A stretch of DNA of 64,000 bases from Liquorilactobacillus uvarum DSM 19971 (GTDB lineage Bacteria > Bacillota > Bacilli > Lactobacillales > Lactobacillaceae), in NCBI RefSeq assembly GCF_001434935.1, contig NZ_AZEG01000004.1:62001-126000 (forward strand), given 5' to 3'. The position numbers and the translations under genes are program-made. This document shows, one piece after another, positions 36,715-50,667 of the stretch; within the stretch, counting starts at the first letter, position 1, and every line of letters starts with the position of its first letter. The notes beneath the pieces were generated by a model. It was given only the letters and a program-made list of their open reading frames with translations. It did no database searches and had not been told where the DNA came from.

Positions 36715-39700
36715 TTAAAACATTGAATCAAATAAACTTAACTGGTTTTCATCCGGTAAATCATCTAAAACATGATTTTCAGTCATAAAATCAATTAATG
36801 TTTTGGAAACTTTTCCTCTTTTAGCAAGATCTTCTTTTGATAAAAATGGTCTTTCTTCACGTGCAGCTACTATTTGTTTTGCAACATTAGTGCCTAACCC
36901 AGGAACCGCATTGAATGGTGCAATCAAACTTTTACCATCAATCTTCCAAGCGGAAACGTCAGATTTTTTAAGTTCAACCATTTGGAACTTAAAACCACGT
37001 TCCAACATCTCATTGGCCAGTTCTAGTACAGTCAAAAGATTTTTTTCTTTCGTTGAGGCATCCATACCTTTATCTGTAATCTCCTTCATAGCAGCCTTGA
37101 CAGCCTCCTTACCACGCGACATGGCTACTAGATCAAAATCATCCGCACGAACACTGAAGTATGCAGAGTAATAAAGAAGCGGAAAATAAACTTTAAAGTA
37201 CGCAATGCGCAGCGCCATCATAACATAGGCCGCAGCATGAGCTTTAGGGAACATATATTTAATCTTTAAACAAGCATCAATATACCATTCTGGAACCTTG
37301 GCGTCCCGCATATCCTGCTGCCAATCATCCGGTATTCCACGTCCCTTTCTCACATGTTCCATTATCTTGAAAGCTCGATCGGCTTCAACACCCATATGAA
37401 TTAAATCCATCATAATATCATCACGACATCCGATAACTTCTGGCATTGTAACTGTTCCATTTTTAATCAATTCTTCAGCGTTACCCAGCCAAACATCAGT
37501 CCCGTGCGACAAACCTGAAATTTTCAATAATTCAGAAAAAGTCTTGGGTTCAGTTTCTTCCAACATCCCACGAACAAAGCGTGTCCCGAATTCTGGAATT
37601 CCTAACGTTCCTGTATTTGAGTTAATCTGTTCAGGTGTCACATTTAAAATTTCAGTTCCTGAAAACAGCTGCATTATACCCGGATCAGTCGGTGGAATAG
37701 TTTTAGGATCAATTCCAGAAAGATCCTGTAGCATTCTAATCATTGTTGGATCATCATGTCCCAGAATGTCTAGTTTCAAAATATTATCATGAATTGAATG
37801 AAAATCAAAATGAGTTGTCTGCCACGCAGCCGACAGATCATCAGCTGGATATTGAATAGGTGTAAAATCATAAATATCCATGTAGTCAGGTACAACAATA
37901 ATTCCAGCCGGATGCTGACCAGTTGTCCTTTTAACGCCAGTAGCACCTTTTGCAAGACGATCAATTTCCGCATTTCGCAGTGTTTGTTCCGTGTCACGTT
38001 CGTACGCCTTTACATAGCCATAAGCTGTTTTATCAGCCACTGTTCCAATTGTGCCCGCACGGTAAACATTCTTTTCACCGAACAAAACTTTAGTGTAGTT
38101 ATGCGCAATTGGTTGATAATCCCCTGAAAAGTTTAAATCAATATCAGGCACTTTGTTACCATAGAATCCGAGAAAGGTCTCAAACGGTATATCATGCCCA
38201 TCTTTAACCAATTCAGTTTCGCAATTTGGACACTTCTTTTCAGGTAAATCGTAGCCAGATCCATATTCACCTTTTTCGTAAAAATGACTCCACTTGCATT
38301 TAGGGCAGCGATAATGAGGCGGCAGAGGGTTGACCTCTGTAATTCCGGCCATCGTCGCAACTAAACTTGAGCCGACAGACCCTCGCGAACCAACCAAATA
38401 TCCATCTTTATTTGACTTAAAAACTAGTTTCTGCGCAATCAGATAAATAACCGAAAAACCATTTCCTATAACACTTTTCAATTCTTTATCCAATCGTTTT
38501 TGCACAATTTCAGGAAGATTTTCACCATAGAGCTCATGTGCCTTGTCCATTGTCAACTCTTTAATTTGATCTTCTGCCCCATCCATTTTTGGAGTATATA
38601 ATTTATCTTTAACAGGAGTTATTTCATCCGTCATATCTTTGATTATATTAGGGTCATCGATAACAACTTTTTTTGCTGTCTCTTCTCCCAAGAAAGAAAA
38701 CTCGTCTAACATTTCATCGGTTGTTCTGAAATGTGCATCCGGTAACTGTTTAATTCTGTTTAACGGGTTAGCTCCACCCTGTGAATGAATCAGAATTTTA
38801 CGGTAAATAGCATCTTCTTTATTCAGAAAATGAACATCTCCAGTTGCAACTACTGGCTTTTTCAATTCTTTTCCGAGATCAACCATATTTTTGATTATCT
38901 CTTCCAAATCCTGTGTATCCTTGATCAGCTCTTGTTCTAACAGCGGAGCATACAGCGGTTTAGGCTGTATTTCCAGATAATCGTAAAACATTGCTTTTTT
39001 CTTTGCTTCACTATATCCCTTTTGCATCATTGCAGTAAAAACTTCACCGCTCGAACAAGCAGATCCGACTATTAAGCCTTCACGATACTTAGTTAGTTCA
39101 GATCGTGGCAATCGTGGTATGCGATAAAAGTATTTAACCATCGATATTGAAGCTAGTTTGAAAAGATTCTTTAAGCCAGTCTGATTAACTGCCATAATCA
39201 TGGCATGGAAAGGATGTTCATGCTTATAAGCTGCACTATCACCTAAATAATTATTCAGCTGATCATGATACTCTATATGATATTTTTCATTGGCTTCTTT
39301 TAGCATTGCAAAATAGATATGACCAGTTGCTTCAGCATCATAAATAGCCCGATGATGATGTTCCAAGTTAACATTCAACATTTTTGTCAATTTGTTCAAA
39401 CGAAAGCTTTTCAATTGCGGGTATAACAAACGAGCCAACGTCAATGTATCGATCCAAGGTTCCTGAATTAGTGGTAAATTATATCGCGTGTATCCCGTGT
39501 TCATAAAGTCAACATCAAAAGTCGCATTATGTCCTACAATAATAGAATCCTTACAAAATGCCTGAAATAACTTAAAAACTTCTTCTTCGCTTTTGGATCC
39601 ACGAACCATGTCATCCGTGATACTTGTCAAATTAATCGTCGTCTGAGAAAGTGGATGTCCTGGATCAATAAATTCTTCAAACTGATCAATCACGTTTCCT

Positions 39701-41109
39701 TTGTTCATCTTAACAGCAGACAACTCAATCACTTTATCGTAGCGGGCAGAGAGTCCTGTTGTTTCGGTATCAAAAACAACGTAAGTAGCATCTTTCAGTA
39801 ATATATGTGCATTATTGTATCCGATCGGTGTTCCGTCATCAACGACATTAGCTTCAACACCGTATAAAATTTTTACATTGTTTTTTTGACCTGCAGTATG
39901 AGCCTCTGGAAAAGCCTGCAACGTACTATGATCTGTAACCGCAATTGCTTTTTGCCCCCATTTGGCCGCTTGTTCGACATAACTTGTAATATTATTGGTG
40001 GCATCCATCATACTCATATTAGTATGGAGATGCAATTCCACCCTCTTTTCATTCTTAGGTGCCGTATCTTTTCTTGAGCTATGTGGTATTTGATTAATGT
40101 CGTAGGCATTTATAACTAGGTCATGCATAAAATTATCTTCTTGAACACTTCCACGAACCTTGACCCATTGACCTTCTTGAATTGCATTAAAACAAGCTTC
40201 GTCTTCGTCTGTTCGAGAAAACTTCTTTACAATTATTGATGAACTGTAATCAGTTATTTTAATAATCAATAACTCGCGTGATGAACGTAACTTGCGAACT
40301 TCTTTATCAAAAATATAACCTTGTACAACCACTGATCGTTCTTCTTCGATAATATCAACCATTTGCTGTGGTTGCTCTCTATTATCAATTTTTTTGCCCA
40401 AAATTACTGGGCCTTCAATTACGGGTAAAGCTCCCTCATTTTCTTTTTTCTGCTTATTCTGTTTTTTAATTGCTTCAACTGCTTTTTTTGCAAGTTCAGC
40501 ATCAGTTTTGGCTTTTCTTTCTTTAAATTCATTAATCTTTTTCTGTGATTTTGATTGATCAATCAAAGTTTGAACAGAAAAAGCCGGAAACCCGAGTTTT
40601 TGGTACTCTTGTTCAATTGGGCCTAACGCTTGCGTTGTTAAGAATTGTTTAACAATTTCATTGTCGGCAATAAACATCACGCGCTGTTCATCAAGGTACG
40701 GAACATTACTATTGCACAACTCTTGAACAAGAGGTGAATTAATTCCGCAATTTTTAACAACCCACTCCCAATATTCTCCTAGGTTTTTATCACTCAAATG
40801 CGGTGAATCAATTTGAATAAAAACATCTGTCTCCGCGATGTTTTTGAATCCTAATGCAAGATGCTGCCAAAACTCAAGAAATATTGCAAACGGCCATATC
40901 TCATTGGTGTGAATTACAAAATCCCACCGCTTGGATTTGCGATGCACTTCAACTTTCTTTATCTCTGTTTCGGATAAATATTTTTCCTGCTCTGGAGAAG
41001 GTTCCCACTTGATCTGATCAAGTAATTTACGGAACAACAATCGTTTATCAAGTTTCAAAGTGATTATCCTTCCTTTACGATTCATAAAAGGCTGGAATAA
41101 ATTTGTCAT
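36715..41109 (-). CDS. polC: DNA polymerase III alpha subunit, Gram-positive PolC type
   Basis: PolC is the main replicative polymerase of low-GC Gram-positives and carries its own proofreading exonuclease. The 1464-residue protein has an N-terminal domain, an OB fold, a PHP domain ([31 protein letters not shown]), the inserted DEDD exonuclease ([12 protein letters not shown] near residue 445), and the polymerase domain with [12 protein letters not shown] and a zinc finger (CPKCKWSHF with CPNCE). An HhH motif lies near the C terminus ([15 protein letters not shown]), and it ends with NQLSLFD, a typical beta-clamp peptide. Confidence 0.98.
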   Translation of the reverse strand: MTNLFQPFMNRKGRIITLKLDKRLLFRKLLDQIKWEPSPEQEKYLSETEIKKVEVHRKSKRWDFVIHTNEIWPFAIFLEFWQHLALGFKNIAETDVFIQIDSPHLSDKNLGEYWEWVVKNCGINSPLVQELCNSNVPYLDEQRVMFIADNEIVKQFLTTQALGPIEQEYQKLGFPAFSVQTLIDQSKSQKKINEFKERKAKTDAELAKKAVEAIKKQNKQKKENEGALPVIEGPVILGKKIDNREQPQQMVDIIEEERSVVVQGYIFDKEVRKLRSSRELLIIKITDYSSSIIVKKFSRTDEDEACFNAIQEGQWVKVRGSVQEDNFMHDLVINAYDINQIPHSSRKDTAPKNEKRVELHLHTNMSMMDATNNITSYVEQAAKWGQKAIAVTDHSTLQAFPEAHTAGQKNNVKILYGVEANVVDDGTPIGYNNAHILLKDATYVVFDTETTGLSARYDKVIELSAVKMNKGNVIDQFEEFIDPGHPLSQTTINLTSITDDMVRGSKSEEEVFKLFQAFCKDSIIVGHNATFDVDFMNTGYTRYNLPLIQEPWIDTLTLARLLYPQLKSFRLNKLTKMLNVNLEHHHRAIYDAEATGHIYFAMLKEANEKYHIEYHDQLNNYLGDSAAYKHEHPFHAMIMAVNQTGLKNLFKLASISMVKYFYRIPRLPRSELTKYREGLIVGSACSSGEVFTAMMQKGYSEAKKKAMFYDYLEIQPKPLYAPLLEQELIKDTQDLEEIIKNMVDLGKELKKPVVATGDVHFLNKEDAIYRKILIHSQGGANPLNRIKQLPDAHFRTTDEMLDEFSFLGEETAKKVVIDDPNIIKDMTDEITPVKDKLYTPKMDGAEDQIKELTMDKAHELYGENLPEIVQKRLDKELKSVIGNGFSVIYLIAQKLVFKSNKDGYLVGSRGSVGSSLVATMAGITEVNPLPPHYRCPKCKWSHFYEKGEYGSGYDLPEKKCPNCETELVKDGHDIPFETFLGFYGNKVPDIDLNFSGDYQPIAHNYTKVLFGEKNVYRAGTIGTVADKTAYGYVKAYERDTEQTLRNAEIDRLAKGATGVKRTTGQHPAGIIVVPDYMDIYDFTPIQYPADDLSAAWQTTHFDFHSIHDNILKLDILGHDDPTMIRMLQDLSGIDPKTIPPTDPGIMQLFSGTEILNVTPEQINSNTGTLGIPEFGTRFVRGMLEETEPKTFSELLKISGLSHGTDVWLGNAEELIKNGTVTMPEVIGCRDDIMMDLIHMGVEADRAFKIMEHVRKGRGIPDDWQQDMRDAKVPEWYIDACLKIKYMFPKAHAAAYVMMALRIAYFKVYFPLLYYSAYFSVRADDFDLVAMSRGKEAVKAAMKEITDKGMDASTKEKNLLTVLELANEMLERGFKFQMVELKKSDVSAWKIDGKSLIAPFNAVPGLGTNVAKQIVAAREERPFLSKEDLAKRGKVSKTLIDFMTENHVLDDLPDENQLSLFDSMF

Positions 41110-41157
41110 TCATTTCAGCCTAATTAATTATTATTAAATTAGCTGCTGGATTTTAAC

Positions 41158-42903
<1,746 letters not shown>

Positions 42904-42940
42904 TTAATTGCCTATTTGCATTCCATAAAAAACTTTTTGA

Positions 42941-44218
42941 CTAATTAAAGAAGTAACGCTGGATATCATTCCATGTAACAAGTATCATTAGAAGCATTAA
43001 AAATCCGAAACCAATCAATGTAATGATTCCCTCTTTTTCAGGTGATATTGGTTTTCGTCTAATTCCCTCAACAACGTTTAATAACAGCTTTCCACCATCC
43101 AATGCCGGAATCGGTAACAGATTAACTACACCTAAGTTAACTGATAAGAACGCTAATAAGCGAATAACATTCACAATTCCATATTTTGCCGCTTGTGAGG
43201 TGTAAGAGTACATTGCTACAGGTCCTCCAAGATCATTCAAGCTGAATCCCTTTGTAAACATCCCTATGAGAGCACTAAAAATAGCCACAATCATTCCCCA
43301 TGTCTCAGCAAAACCATATGTGATAATTGCCCAAGGGGAGCTATCTCTGTTTATTTTAGATTCAATTCCAATCTGACCAACCTTTTGTCCGTTACTATTT
43401 TTTGTTTTAGGTGTTATCTTAATTCTCTTTTCTTTACCGTTTCTTTCTACTATTAAATTTGTCTTTTTCCCGCCTTTGTCACTAATTTGAGTAACTAATT
43501 TCTCCCATGTGTCCGTTTTTACATTGTCAACTTTAACAATTGTATCATTTGCTTTCAAACCAGCTTTAGCAGCTGGTGAATCGGCTACTATCTTTCCAAT
43601 CGTATTTGTTGAATTGAGCACACCGCCTTGCAAAATAGCGATTAGTGTAAAGGCGACAATTGCTAAAATAAAATTGTTAAGCGGCCCAGCAAAATTAGTT
43701 AACATTCTTTGCGGTAATCTCGCAGACTGAAATTGTACATCAAGCGGAGCAATTCTAACTTCAGTACCATCATCTTCAATAATTGATGCATCATGGGAAA
43801 CAGAATAGCGATGATACTGGTCCTCATCGCCATTCTCATAGCCTTCGATCCATAGATCTTTTTCTAAGTCCCATTTTACGACTTGAAGCGGAATCCCGTT
43901 CAATAATAATTTTTTTTGGCTTGCATTTATCTTAGTGACTTTTTCCTGCTGATCAAAAATAAGCGTGATAAGTTTACCTGCTTTTAGCGACTCATCATTT
44001 TCCTCTAAGCCAGCCATTCTGACATATCCCCCTAAGGGAAGGATTCGAATCGTATAAGTCGTAGCATTTTTGTGGTAGGAAAAAATTTTAGGACCCATTC
44101 CTATTGAAAACTCACGCACAAGTATATTTGCGCGCTTAGCAAAGTAAAAATGTCCGAACTCATGCACAAGTACAAGAATTCCAAAAATGATAATAAAAGT
44201 AACGATAGTTATAATCAT
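42941..44218 (-). CDS. rseP: Site-2 zinc metalloprotease (RseP/Eep family)
   Basis: A membrane-embedded protease for regulated intramembrane proteolysis. In relatives it processes signal peptides, pheromone precursors or anti-sigma factors. The 425-residue protein has the zinc motif HEFGH at residues 19-23 in the first helix, a central PDZ domain (SPAAKAGLKANDTIVKVDN near residue 235), and the second active-site motif LPIPALDGGKLL near residue 375, with four membrane helices. AAGGA precedes the ATG. It follows cdsA by 38 bases in the standard order. Confidence 0.94.
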   Translation of the reverse strand: MIITIVTFIIIFGILVLVHEFGHFYFAKRANILVREFSIGMGPKIFSYHKNATTYTIRILPLGGYVRMAGLEENDESLKAGKLITLIFDQQEKVTKINASQKKLLLNGIPLQVVKWDLEKDLWIEGYENGDEDQYHRYSVSHDASIIEDDGTEVRIAPLDVQFQSARLPQRMLTNFAGPLNNFILAIVAFTLIAILQGGVLNSTNTIGKIVADSPAAKAGLKANDTIVKVDNVKTDTWEKLVTQISDKGGKKTNLIVERNGKEKRIKITPKTKNSNGQKVGQIGIESKINRDSSPWAIITYGFAETWGMIVAIFSALIGMFTKGFSLNDLGGPVAMYSYTSQAAKYGIVNVIRLLAFLSVNLGVVNLLPIPALDGGKLLLNVVEGIRRKPISPEKEGIITLIGFGFLMLLMILVTWNDIQRYFFN

Positions 44219-44256
44219 ATAGTATTCCTTTCATTATGAAAACAAACGTCAAATTA

Positions 44257-45042
44257 TCAAATCAATCCTACAAAGTGCATAATTGGCAATACAACCAACA
44301 ATGAGTCAAAGCGGTCTAAAATACCGCCATGCCCAGGTAGTATTTTCCCTGAATCTTTAACACCATAGTATCGTTTCAATGCAGATTCGACAAGATCGCC
44401 CAATTGCCCTGCGACAGATGCCAAAAGTATCACCAAGAGCATTGTTCCCCAACTGTACACTTGAGGGAAAAAATAAGTGAATACTGCGCCGACTACTAAC
44501 GCTATCAGTGAACCACCGATTGTGCCTTCCCAAGTTTTATTAGGACTGATGTGTGGGGCGAGTTTATTTTTACCTAACTTGCGGCCAACCATGTAAGCTC
44601 CGCTATCGGTTGCCCAAACTACAAACAAAATTAAAAACAAAACATCTAGGCCTGCTTGACGCGCGACTATCAAGTAGTGAAAACCGACTGATATATATAT
44701 AACACCCAGTGTTAAAAAACCCGCATCATCAAATGAAAAACGATTGCGTGTCATAACAGTATATAACAAATATATGAGAATGAAAAAATAAAAAATACTA
44801 AAACGCATTTCTGGATCAGGTAAAAATGTCAGCCACTGCTGCGGGACAAGAATCGTTAACCCTGCCAAAGAGCCGATCATGGCTTCAGGGGAGACTAATA
44901 ACTTTTTCCGCATTATATATATCTCCGACAAACCAATCAAGCCAAGCAAGATACATAATATCTCAAATGGCAATTTTCCATAGATAACCAGTGGAACAAA
45001 AATCAGCAAGGCTACAGTCGCTGTTATTACACGTTGTTTCAT
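44257..45042 (-). CDS. cdsA: Phosphatidate cytidylyltransferase
   Basis: CdsA makes CDP-diacylglycerol from phosphatidic acid and CTP, the branch point of phospholipid synthesis. The 261-residue protein has about seven membrane helices and the CDS signature near the C terminus (SALKRYYGVKDSGKILPGHGGILDRFDS), preceded by the conserved SPNKTWEG. All signature residues are present. AAGGAG precedes the ATG, six bases after uppS. It belongs to the uppS-cdsA-rseP-proS series. Confidence 0.96.
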   Translation of the reverse strand: MKQRVITATVALLIFVPLVIYGKLPFEILCILLGLIGLSEIYIMRKKLLVSPEAMIGSLAGLTILVPQQWLTFLPDPEMRFSIFYFFILIYLLYTVMTRNRFSFDDAGFLTLGVIYISVGFHYLIVARQAGLDVLFLILFVVWATDSGAYMVGRKLGKNKLAPHISPNKTWEGTIGGSLIALVVGAVFTYFFPQVYSWGTMLLVILLASVAGQLGDLVESALKRYYGVKDSGKILPGHGGILDRFDSLLVVLPIMHFVGLI

Positions 45043-45048
45043 AATAAA

Positions 45049-45828
45049 TTACTCCTTCTTCAAGCCACCAAAACGTCGATCACGGCTTTGATATTCGTAA
45101 ATATTTTCTTTTAAAGTTTCCGCCGTATAATCTGGCCATAAAACATCTGAAAATACAAATTCGCTATAGGCAATCTGCCATAACAGAAAATTTGACAATC
45201 TTATTTCCCCGCTAGTTCTAATTAAGAGATCAGGGTCATTATATGGTCTTAATGAATTTGTCATAAGCGTTTCAGTAATTTTTTTATCATCTATTTCATC
45301 AATATCTAACTGTTTATCTTTTACCTGCTTTGCAATTTCTTTGACCATGGTATTTATTTCCGCTCTTCCACCATAATTAATCGCAAAGTTCAGAACCATT
45401 CCATCATTATCAGCCGTCTGCTCAATGGCACGCATAACTGCTTCCTTGGTCTTAGAAGGTAATTCATCAATGTATCCAATTGCATTAACACGAATATTCT
45501 TTTCGACTAATTCTGGAACAAAAGTATCAAAAAAAGTTACTGGCAGCCCCATTAAAAAATCCACTTCTTTTTTGGGCCTTTTCCAATTTTCAGTTGAAAA
45601 TGTATATAAAGTCAGTACTTTAACACCAAGTCTGTTTGCTTCTCTTGTAACTTCTTTAACTGTCTCTAACGCTGTCTTATGACCAGCAATCCGCGGCAGA
45701 TGTCTTTTTTGTGCCCAGCGCCCATTCCCGTCCATGATTATTGCAATATGAGCAGGAATTCTTTCTGGATCAAGTGTCAACTTCTCTTCTTCCGAATGAG
45801 ATCCATTTTTAATTAGTTTTGAGAACAA
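45049..45828 (-). CDS. uppS: Undecaprenyl diphosphate synthase (isoprenyl transferase)
   Basis: UppS condenses farnesyl diphosphate with isopentenyl diphosphates into the C55 lipid carrier for wall synthesis. The 259-residue protein has the cis-prenyltransferase motifs HIAIIMDGNGRWAQKR (catalytic Asp) and the IAGHKTALETVKEV segment, then INYGGRAEI and the C-terminal DLLIRTSGEIRLSNFLLWQ. I chose the TTG at 45828, six bases after GGGGGT; an open extension to 45951 adds 41 residues unlike the family. It lies 184 bases after frr and six before cdsA. Confidence 0.93.
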   Translation of the reverse strand: MFSKLIKNGSHSEEEKLTLDPERIPAHIAIIMDGNGRWAQKRHLPRIAGHKTALETVKEVTREANRLGVKVLTLYTFSTENWKRPKKEVDFLMGLPVTFFDTFVPELVEKNIRVNAIGYIDELPSKTKEAVMRAIEQTADNDGMVLNFAINYGGRAEINTMVKEIAKQVKDKQLDIDEIDDKKITETLMTNSLRPYNDPDLLIRTSGEIRLSNFLLWQIAYSEFVFSDVLWPDYTAETLKENIYEYQSRDRRFGGLKKE

Positions 45829-46012
45829 AGATACACCCCCATTAAAAGTCAAAATATATTTTAGCAAAAAATGAACAACGGGGCAAAGATGAACCCGCTG
45901 ATCAACATTATCAACAAAGAATCTTAAAAATGACTCTGTCGATTCAATCAATCAAAAGATCCAACAATGCTACCCGTTGTTCATAACCATCCTCAACAGA
46001 CGGCTGCTTACT

Positions 46013-46576
46013 TTATACATCAAGAATTTCTTTTTCCTTTTCTGCCTGTATAGCTTCAACATTCTTGATCGAGCTGTCTGTTACTTTTTGTCCTTGTCCT
46101 TCTAAGGCATGCAGGTCATCCTCAGTAAGATCACCATTTTTTTCAGCCTTTTTTAGTTCATCCATCATATCTCGACGTACATTTCTTACTGCAATCTTAG
46201 CATTTTCAGACTCAGCTTTTACTTCTTTTGCAAGATCCTTACGTCTCTCTTCCGTCAACTGTGGGATAACCAGACGAATAGCCGAACCATCATTAGCAGG
46301 TGAAATACCCAAATCAGAAGCTAAAATTGCGTGTTCAATATCCTTTAAAGACGATTTATCATATGGAGTAACCAACAGAACACGAGCTTCCGGAACCGAA
46401 ATTTGGGCAATCTGGTTCAAGGGAGTTGAAACACCATAATAGTCAACCATAATACGATTTAATAAACTAGCATTGGCACGACCAGCACGAATATTTCCTA
46501 ACTCACGTTTAAATGCGTCTTCTGCCTTAGTCATTCTATCTTTTGCTTTTTTTATTATTGGGTCATTGATTTGCAT
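46013..46576 (-). CDS. frr: Ribosome recycling factor
   Basis: RRF splits the post-termination ribosome together with EF-G. The 187-residue protein has the tRNA-like two-domain outline: helical bundle ([30 protein letters not shown]), small beta domain ([22 protein letters not shown]), and the return helices ([24 protein letters not shown]). The length is typical. AAGGA precedes the ATG, and it lies four bases after pyrH, so the two are one transcript. Confidence 0.97.
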   Translation of the reverse strand: MQINDPIIKKAKDRMTKAEDAFKRELGNIRAGRANASLLNRIMVDYYGVSTPLNQIAQISVPEARVLLVTPYDKSSLKDIEHAILASDLGISPANDGSAIRLVIPQLTEERRKDLAKEVKAESENAKIAVRNVRRDMMDELKKAEKNGDLTEDDLHALEGQGQKVTDSSIKNVEAIQAEKEKEILDV

Positions 46577-46580
46577 AATA

Positions 46581-47318
<738 letters not shown>

Positions 47319-47469
47319 TCATTGTAAATTCACAATCAATATTTTATGAACACATTCTTATTTATTTTAACATACTTTCGCTAGCTTGAATATCATAAAA
47401 ACTACATATCCAAGCATAAGATCTTTAGTTTTATAAAACTTTTTCTATTTTTCAAGAGAATAAAAAAAA

Positions 47470-47503
47470 CAGCCAGAAATTAATTTTAGTTAATTTCCAG
47501 CTG
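47470..47503 (-). terminator. Terminator downstream of tsf
   Basis: CAGC(C)AGAAATTAA pairs with TTAATTTCCAGCTG, with a run of T following on the minus strand. It ends the rpsB-tsf transcript. Confidence 0.85.
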
Positions 47504-47581
47504 AATCAAATTTTAAATTATCTACATTTAATTTTCGTTTTAATAACAATATTGCCAAACTGATCTCTATTCAAATCAAGT

Positions 47582-48460
47582 TTAGTCTTTAATTTGGCTC
47601 ATTACCTCATCAACGAAGTTATCTTCCTTCTTTTCGATACCTTCTCCGACTTCGTAACGAATAAACGAAAGTACTTTTCCATTCTTTGAAGCAACATATT
47701 TTCCAACAGTTTGGTCTGGATCTTTAACAAATTCTTGATCATCCAAGCTAATTTCTGCTAAAAACTTATTTAAACGACCTGCAACCATTTTTTCAACAAT
47801 TTTTTCAGGCTTACCTTCATTTAAAGCTTCTTGCGTCAAGACTTCTTTTTCATGGTTCAACTCTTCAGCTGGAACTTGATCGCGGTTAACATATTTTGGA
47901 TTTATTGCAGCGACATGCATTGCAACGTCTTTCGCAGTTGCTTCATCAGCACCTTCAACGGCAACTAATGTTGCAATTTTGCCACCCATATGCAAATATG
48001 CGCCAAAGTTTTGACTTTCATTTTTTTCAACAACCGTGAAACGACGCAGAGTTATTTTTTCACCAATAACCTGTGTTGCTTCAATAATTTCATCGTTCAC
48101 AGTTCCGTTAGCAGTCTTAACTTTCAATGCATCTTCCACAGTTGCAGGTTTCTCTTTTGCAATTATGTTTGCAACTTTTTTAACTAATTCTTTGAACTGT
48201 GCATTTTGAGCAACAAAATCTGTTTCCGCATTAACTTCAACAATTGCTGCCGTATTTCCTACAACTTCAACGTCAGCTAACCCCTCAGCTGCAACACGGT
48301 CACTTTTCTTAGCTGCCTTAGCAATTCCCTTTTCACGTAAATAATCAATAGCCTCAGCCATCTTACCATCTACCGCAACAAGAGCTTTCTTAGCAGCCAT
48401 CATTCCAACACCTGTTTTATCACGCAGTTCTTTAACCTGAGAAGCAGAAATTTTTGCCAT
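47582..48460 (-). CDS. tsf: Elongation factor Ts
   Basis: EF-Ts recycles EF-Tu by exchanging GDP for GTP. The 292-residue protein has the UBA-like N terminus ([25 protein letters not shown] with the signature [10 protein letters not shown]), the core ([18 protein letters not shown]) and the dimerisation part near the C terminus. The length is standard. AAGGAGG precedes the ATG. It is 92 bases after rpsB, and a long hairpin in that gap may reduce its transcription relative to rpsB. Confidence 0.97.
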   Translation of the reverse strand: MAKISASQVKELRDKTGVGMMAAKKALVAVDGKMAEAIDYLREKGIAKAAKKSDRVAAEGLADVEVVGNTAAIVEVNAETDFVAQNAQFKELVKKVANIIAKEKPATVEDALKVKTANGTVNDEIIEATQVIGEKITLRRFTVVEKNESQNFGAYLHMGGKIATLVAVEGADEATAKDVAMHVAAINPKYVNRDQVPAEELNHEKEVLTQEALNEGKPEKIVEKMVAGRLNKFLAEISLDDQEFVKDPDQTVGKYVASKNGKVLSFIRYEVGEGIEKKEDNFVDEVMSQIKD

Positions 48461-48494
48461 ATCAATGGCCTCCTTAAAAGTTTTTTAATAAAAA

Positions 48495-48540
48495 CTGCCT
48501 CAAACACTAAGGCCCTTAACGTGCCTAACGTTTGAGACAG
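48495..48540 (-). terminator. Attenuator-like hairpin between rpsB and tsf
   Basis: CTGTCTCAAAC/GTTTGAGGCAG outer stem with one mismatch and an inner AGGC/GCCT pairing, followed on the minus strand by TTTTTATT. It lies inside the rpsB-tsf operon, so partial termination is likely. Confidence 0.65.
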
Positions 48541-48552
48541 CCTATGTTTTAA

Positions 48553-49347
48553 CTATTCAGCATCTTTGGTATCGTTTTTGCCTTCAACAGCTTCTACGAT
48601 GTCTTCAATTGAATCAGCTTTTTTAGTTTCGCCAAATGATTTTTCTGTAATCTTTTCTTGATCTTCACCTTGATGTGCTTCGATGACAGCATCTGCCATC
48701 TTAGAAGTAATCAGGCGGACCGCACGGATTGCATCATCATTTGATGGAATTTTAACATCAATTTCATCTGGATCAGCATTTGTATCTACCATCGCAACGA
48801 TAGGAATATTAAGCTTGCGTGCTTCCTTAACGGCAATTCTTTCTTTGCGAGGATCAACAATAAACAACACATCTGGAATACGTGGCATATCTTCAATACC
48901 ACCAAGGAATTTTTCAAGACGTTCTCTCTGCTTGATAAGCAAAGCGACTTCTTTCTTTGGCAGAACATCAAATGTACCATCTTCGGCCATTGCCTTGATT
49001 TCTTTCAAACGTTTAATACGTTTTTGAATTGTATCCCAGTTTGTCAAAGTTCCGCCTAACCAACGATGGTTGACAAAATATTGACCTGCGCGTTTTGCTT
49101 CTTCTTCAATTGCATCTTGTGCTTGTTTTTTTGTTCCAACAAACAAAATAACGCCATCATCTTGAGCAGCATCTTTCACGAAGTTGTATGCACTATCAAT
49201 TAATTTAACTGTTTTTTGCAAATCGATAATGTAGATTCCGTTACGTTCTGTGAAGATATATTTCTTCATCTTAGGATTCCAGCGACGTGTTTGATGTCCA
49301 AAATGAACACCTGCTTCGAGCAATTGTTTCATGGTAATTACTGCCAT
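48553..49347 (-). CDS. rpsB: 30S ribosomal protein S2
   Basis: S2 binds 16S rRNA and S1 contact regions at the back of the 30S subunit. The 264-residue protein has the family motifs [37 protein letters not shown] and [25 protein letters not shown], and an acidic C-terminal tail ([13 protein letters not shown]) longer than in E. coli. CGGAGG precedes the ATG. Upstream is a promoter and a structured leader (49348-49466), which may be an autoregulatory site. Confidence 0.97.
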   Translation of the reverse strand: MAVITMKQLLEAGVHFGHQTRRWNPKMKKYIFTERNGIYIIDLQKTVKLIDSAYNFVKDAAQDDGVILFVGTKKQAQDAIEEEAKRAGQYFVNHRWLGGTLTNWDTIQKRIKRLKEIKAMAEDGTFDVLPKKEVALLIKQRERLEKFLGGIEDMPRIPDVLFIVDPRKERIAVKEARKLNIPIVAMVDTNADPDEIDVKIPSNDDAIRAVRLITSKMADAVIEAHQGEDQEKITEKSFGETKKADSIEDIVEAVEGKNDTKDAE

Positions 49348-49466
49348 AATTTGTTACCTCCGATATTGTTTTGTTTTCCTCCCCTATGCTCATTTGACAG
49401 AAGACTCCGTTACGAGCACCCTCCGTGCCATCACATAGAGTGTGAATTGTTGCTTACACAGCAACC
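49348..49466 (-). promoter_or_regulatory. Structured 5' leader of rpsB, candidate autoregulatory RNA
   Basis: On the minus strand, three hairpins follow one another: GTTGC/GCAAC (49449-49465), TCACA/TGTGA (49431-49445), and GCAC/GTGC (49416-49428) with GGAGG in its loop. A further repeat of CGGAG lies downstream. S2 represses its own synthesis in several bacteria, so an S2-binding leader is plausible but not shown. Confidence 0.5.
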
Positions 49467-49472
49467 TTTAAT

Positions 49473-49501
49473 AGTCTACCCTATTGTTATCTAAAATGCA
49501 A
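49473..49501 (-). promoter_or_regulatory. Sigma-A promoter of rpsB-tsf
   Basis: On the minus strand, TTGCAT (49496-49501) and TAGACT (49473-49478) are 17 bases apart, immediately upstream of the structured leader. Confidence 0.6.
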
Positions 49502-49537
49502 CTTTTTAAGTTGAGTAATAAAATTTAATCAACAGTT

Positions 49538-50527
49538 CTAAATAACCAGCGTATCGGCATGCCCTTTTTCGCAAACCGATTTAGCACTGTCAAGCGCAAT
49601 AAAGACCATATTTTTAACTGCTGTTTCCGTATAAAAGGCCACATGCGGTGTTACAAGAACGTTGTCAAGTTCTAACAGTTCACTAAATGTTTTATCTTCT
49701 AATTCTTTTCCTCGCAAATCATGATTAAACAATGGGCTTTCATTCTCATAAGTATCTAGTGCTGCACCAGCAACTTGCCCGTCCTTTATAGCTTTGATCA
49801 AATCAGGTGTATTAATCAATGAGCCTCTTGCTGTGTTGATAATATAGACACCCTTTTTCATCTTAGCAATGGTATCAGCATTGATAAGATGATGATCTTT
49901 AGGGGTCGCTGGCATATGCATTGTAATTACATCAGCCTGTGCAAACAGCTCATCGTAGGACGAAACATACAAGCCTTCCTGCACTAATTCTGGATTCGGA
50001 TAAACATCATATGCGATGACTTTTGCTCCAAAACCGAGATAAATATCGATTGCAGCACGCCCAATACGACCTGTTCCAATAACACCGACAGTCAGAGAAC
50101 GCAGCTCTTTTCCAACAAACGGAGCCCAACGGAAATCATGTTCCGCAACTTTGCGTCTAAAAATAGTTGTATTGCGCAAAAGTTGCATCAACTGTGTGAC
50201 CGAAAATTCGGCAATTGCATTTGGCGAATAAGCTGGAACATTTGTAACCTTGATACCATTTTTTTTTGCTGCTTCCAAGTCAAGGTTGTCAACTCCAACG
50301 TTCCGAATAGCAAAAACTTTTACACCATTTTTGCTCAACTTATCAAACATTTTCTCTGGAAAAACGCCTGTTTGCAATGCGAGGACGCCGTCGTACCCTA
50401 CGGTCTGATTGATAGAAGTTGAATCAATTGCTTCCTCGACCATATCAACTTGAACACCATTTTTCTTTTCCCACGCCTCAAAATACTGTTGCTCATCCTC
50501 ACGAGCATTAAATGCAATAAACTTCAT
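49538..50527 (-). CDS. D-lactate dehydrogenase (D-2-hydroxyacid dehydrogenase family)
   Basis: The 329-residue NAD-dependent enzyme should reduce pyruvate to D-lactate, the fermentation end product of many lactobacilli. The Rossmann motif VGVIGTGRIGRAAIDIYLGFG lies near residue 145, the catalytic Arg in INTARGSLI, the acid in ALDTYENE, and the catalytic His in NVLVTPHVAFYT. NVGVDNLDLEAAKKNGI and a Tyr-containing NVPAYSPNAIAEFSV segment match D-LDHs more than phosphoglycerate dehydrogenases. I chose the second of two adjacent ATGs, six bases after GGAGG. It is a single gene on the minus strand. Confidence 0.9.
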   Translation of the reverse strand: MKFIAFNAREDEQQYFEAWEKKNGVQVDMVEEAIDSTSINQTVGYDGVLALQTGVFPEKMFDKLSKNGVKVFAIRNVGVDNLDLEAAKKNGIKVTNVPAYSPNAIAEFSVTQLMQLLRNTTIFRRKVAEHDFRWAPFVGKELRSLTVGVIGTGRIGRAAIDIYLGFGAKVIAYDVYPNPELVQEGLYVSSYDELFAQADVITMHMPATPKDHHLINADTIAKMKKGVYIINTARGSLINTPDLIKAIKDGQVAGAALDTYENESPLFNHDLRGKELEDKTFSELLELDNVLVTPHVAFYTETAVKNMVFIALDSAKSVCEKGHADTLVI

Positions 50528-50667
50528 CATGAACCTCCAATTATATAATATCTCTATACACGGCGGTACAATTTCCACCAAACACACTAAAAATCAGCGG
50601 TAACTGCACAGTAGTTATTGTAACATGAACTTTATTCCTGATTAACTCTTTAGGCTTGTCCTCTTCC

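Noticed and set aside
37776-38360. Small frames opposite and inside polC
   Set aside because: All are other-frame readings of the conserved polymerase domain.
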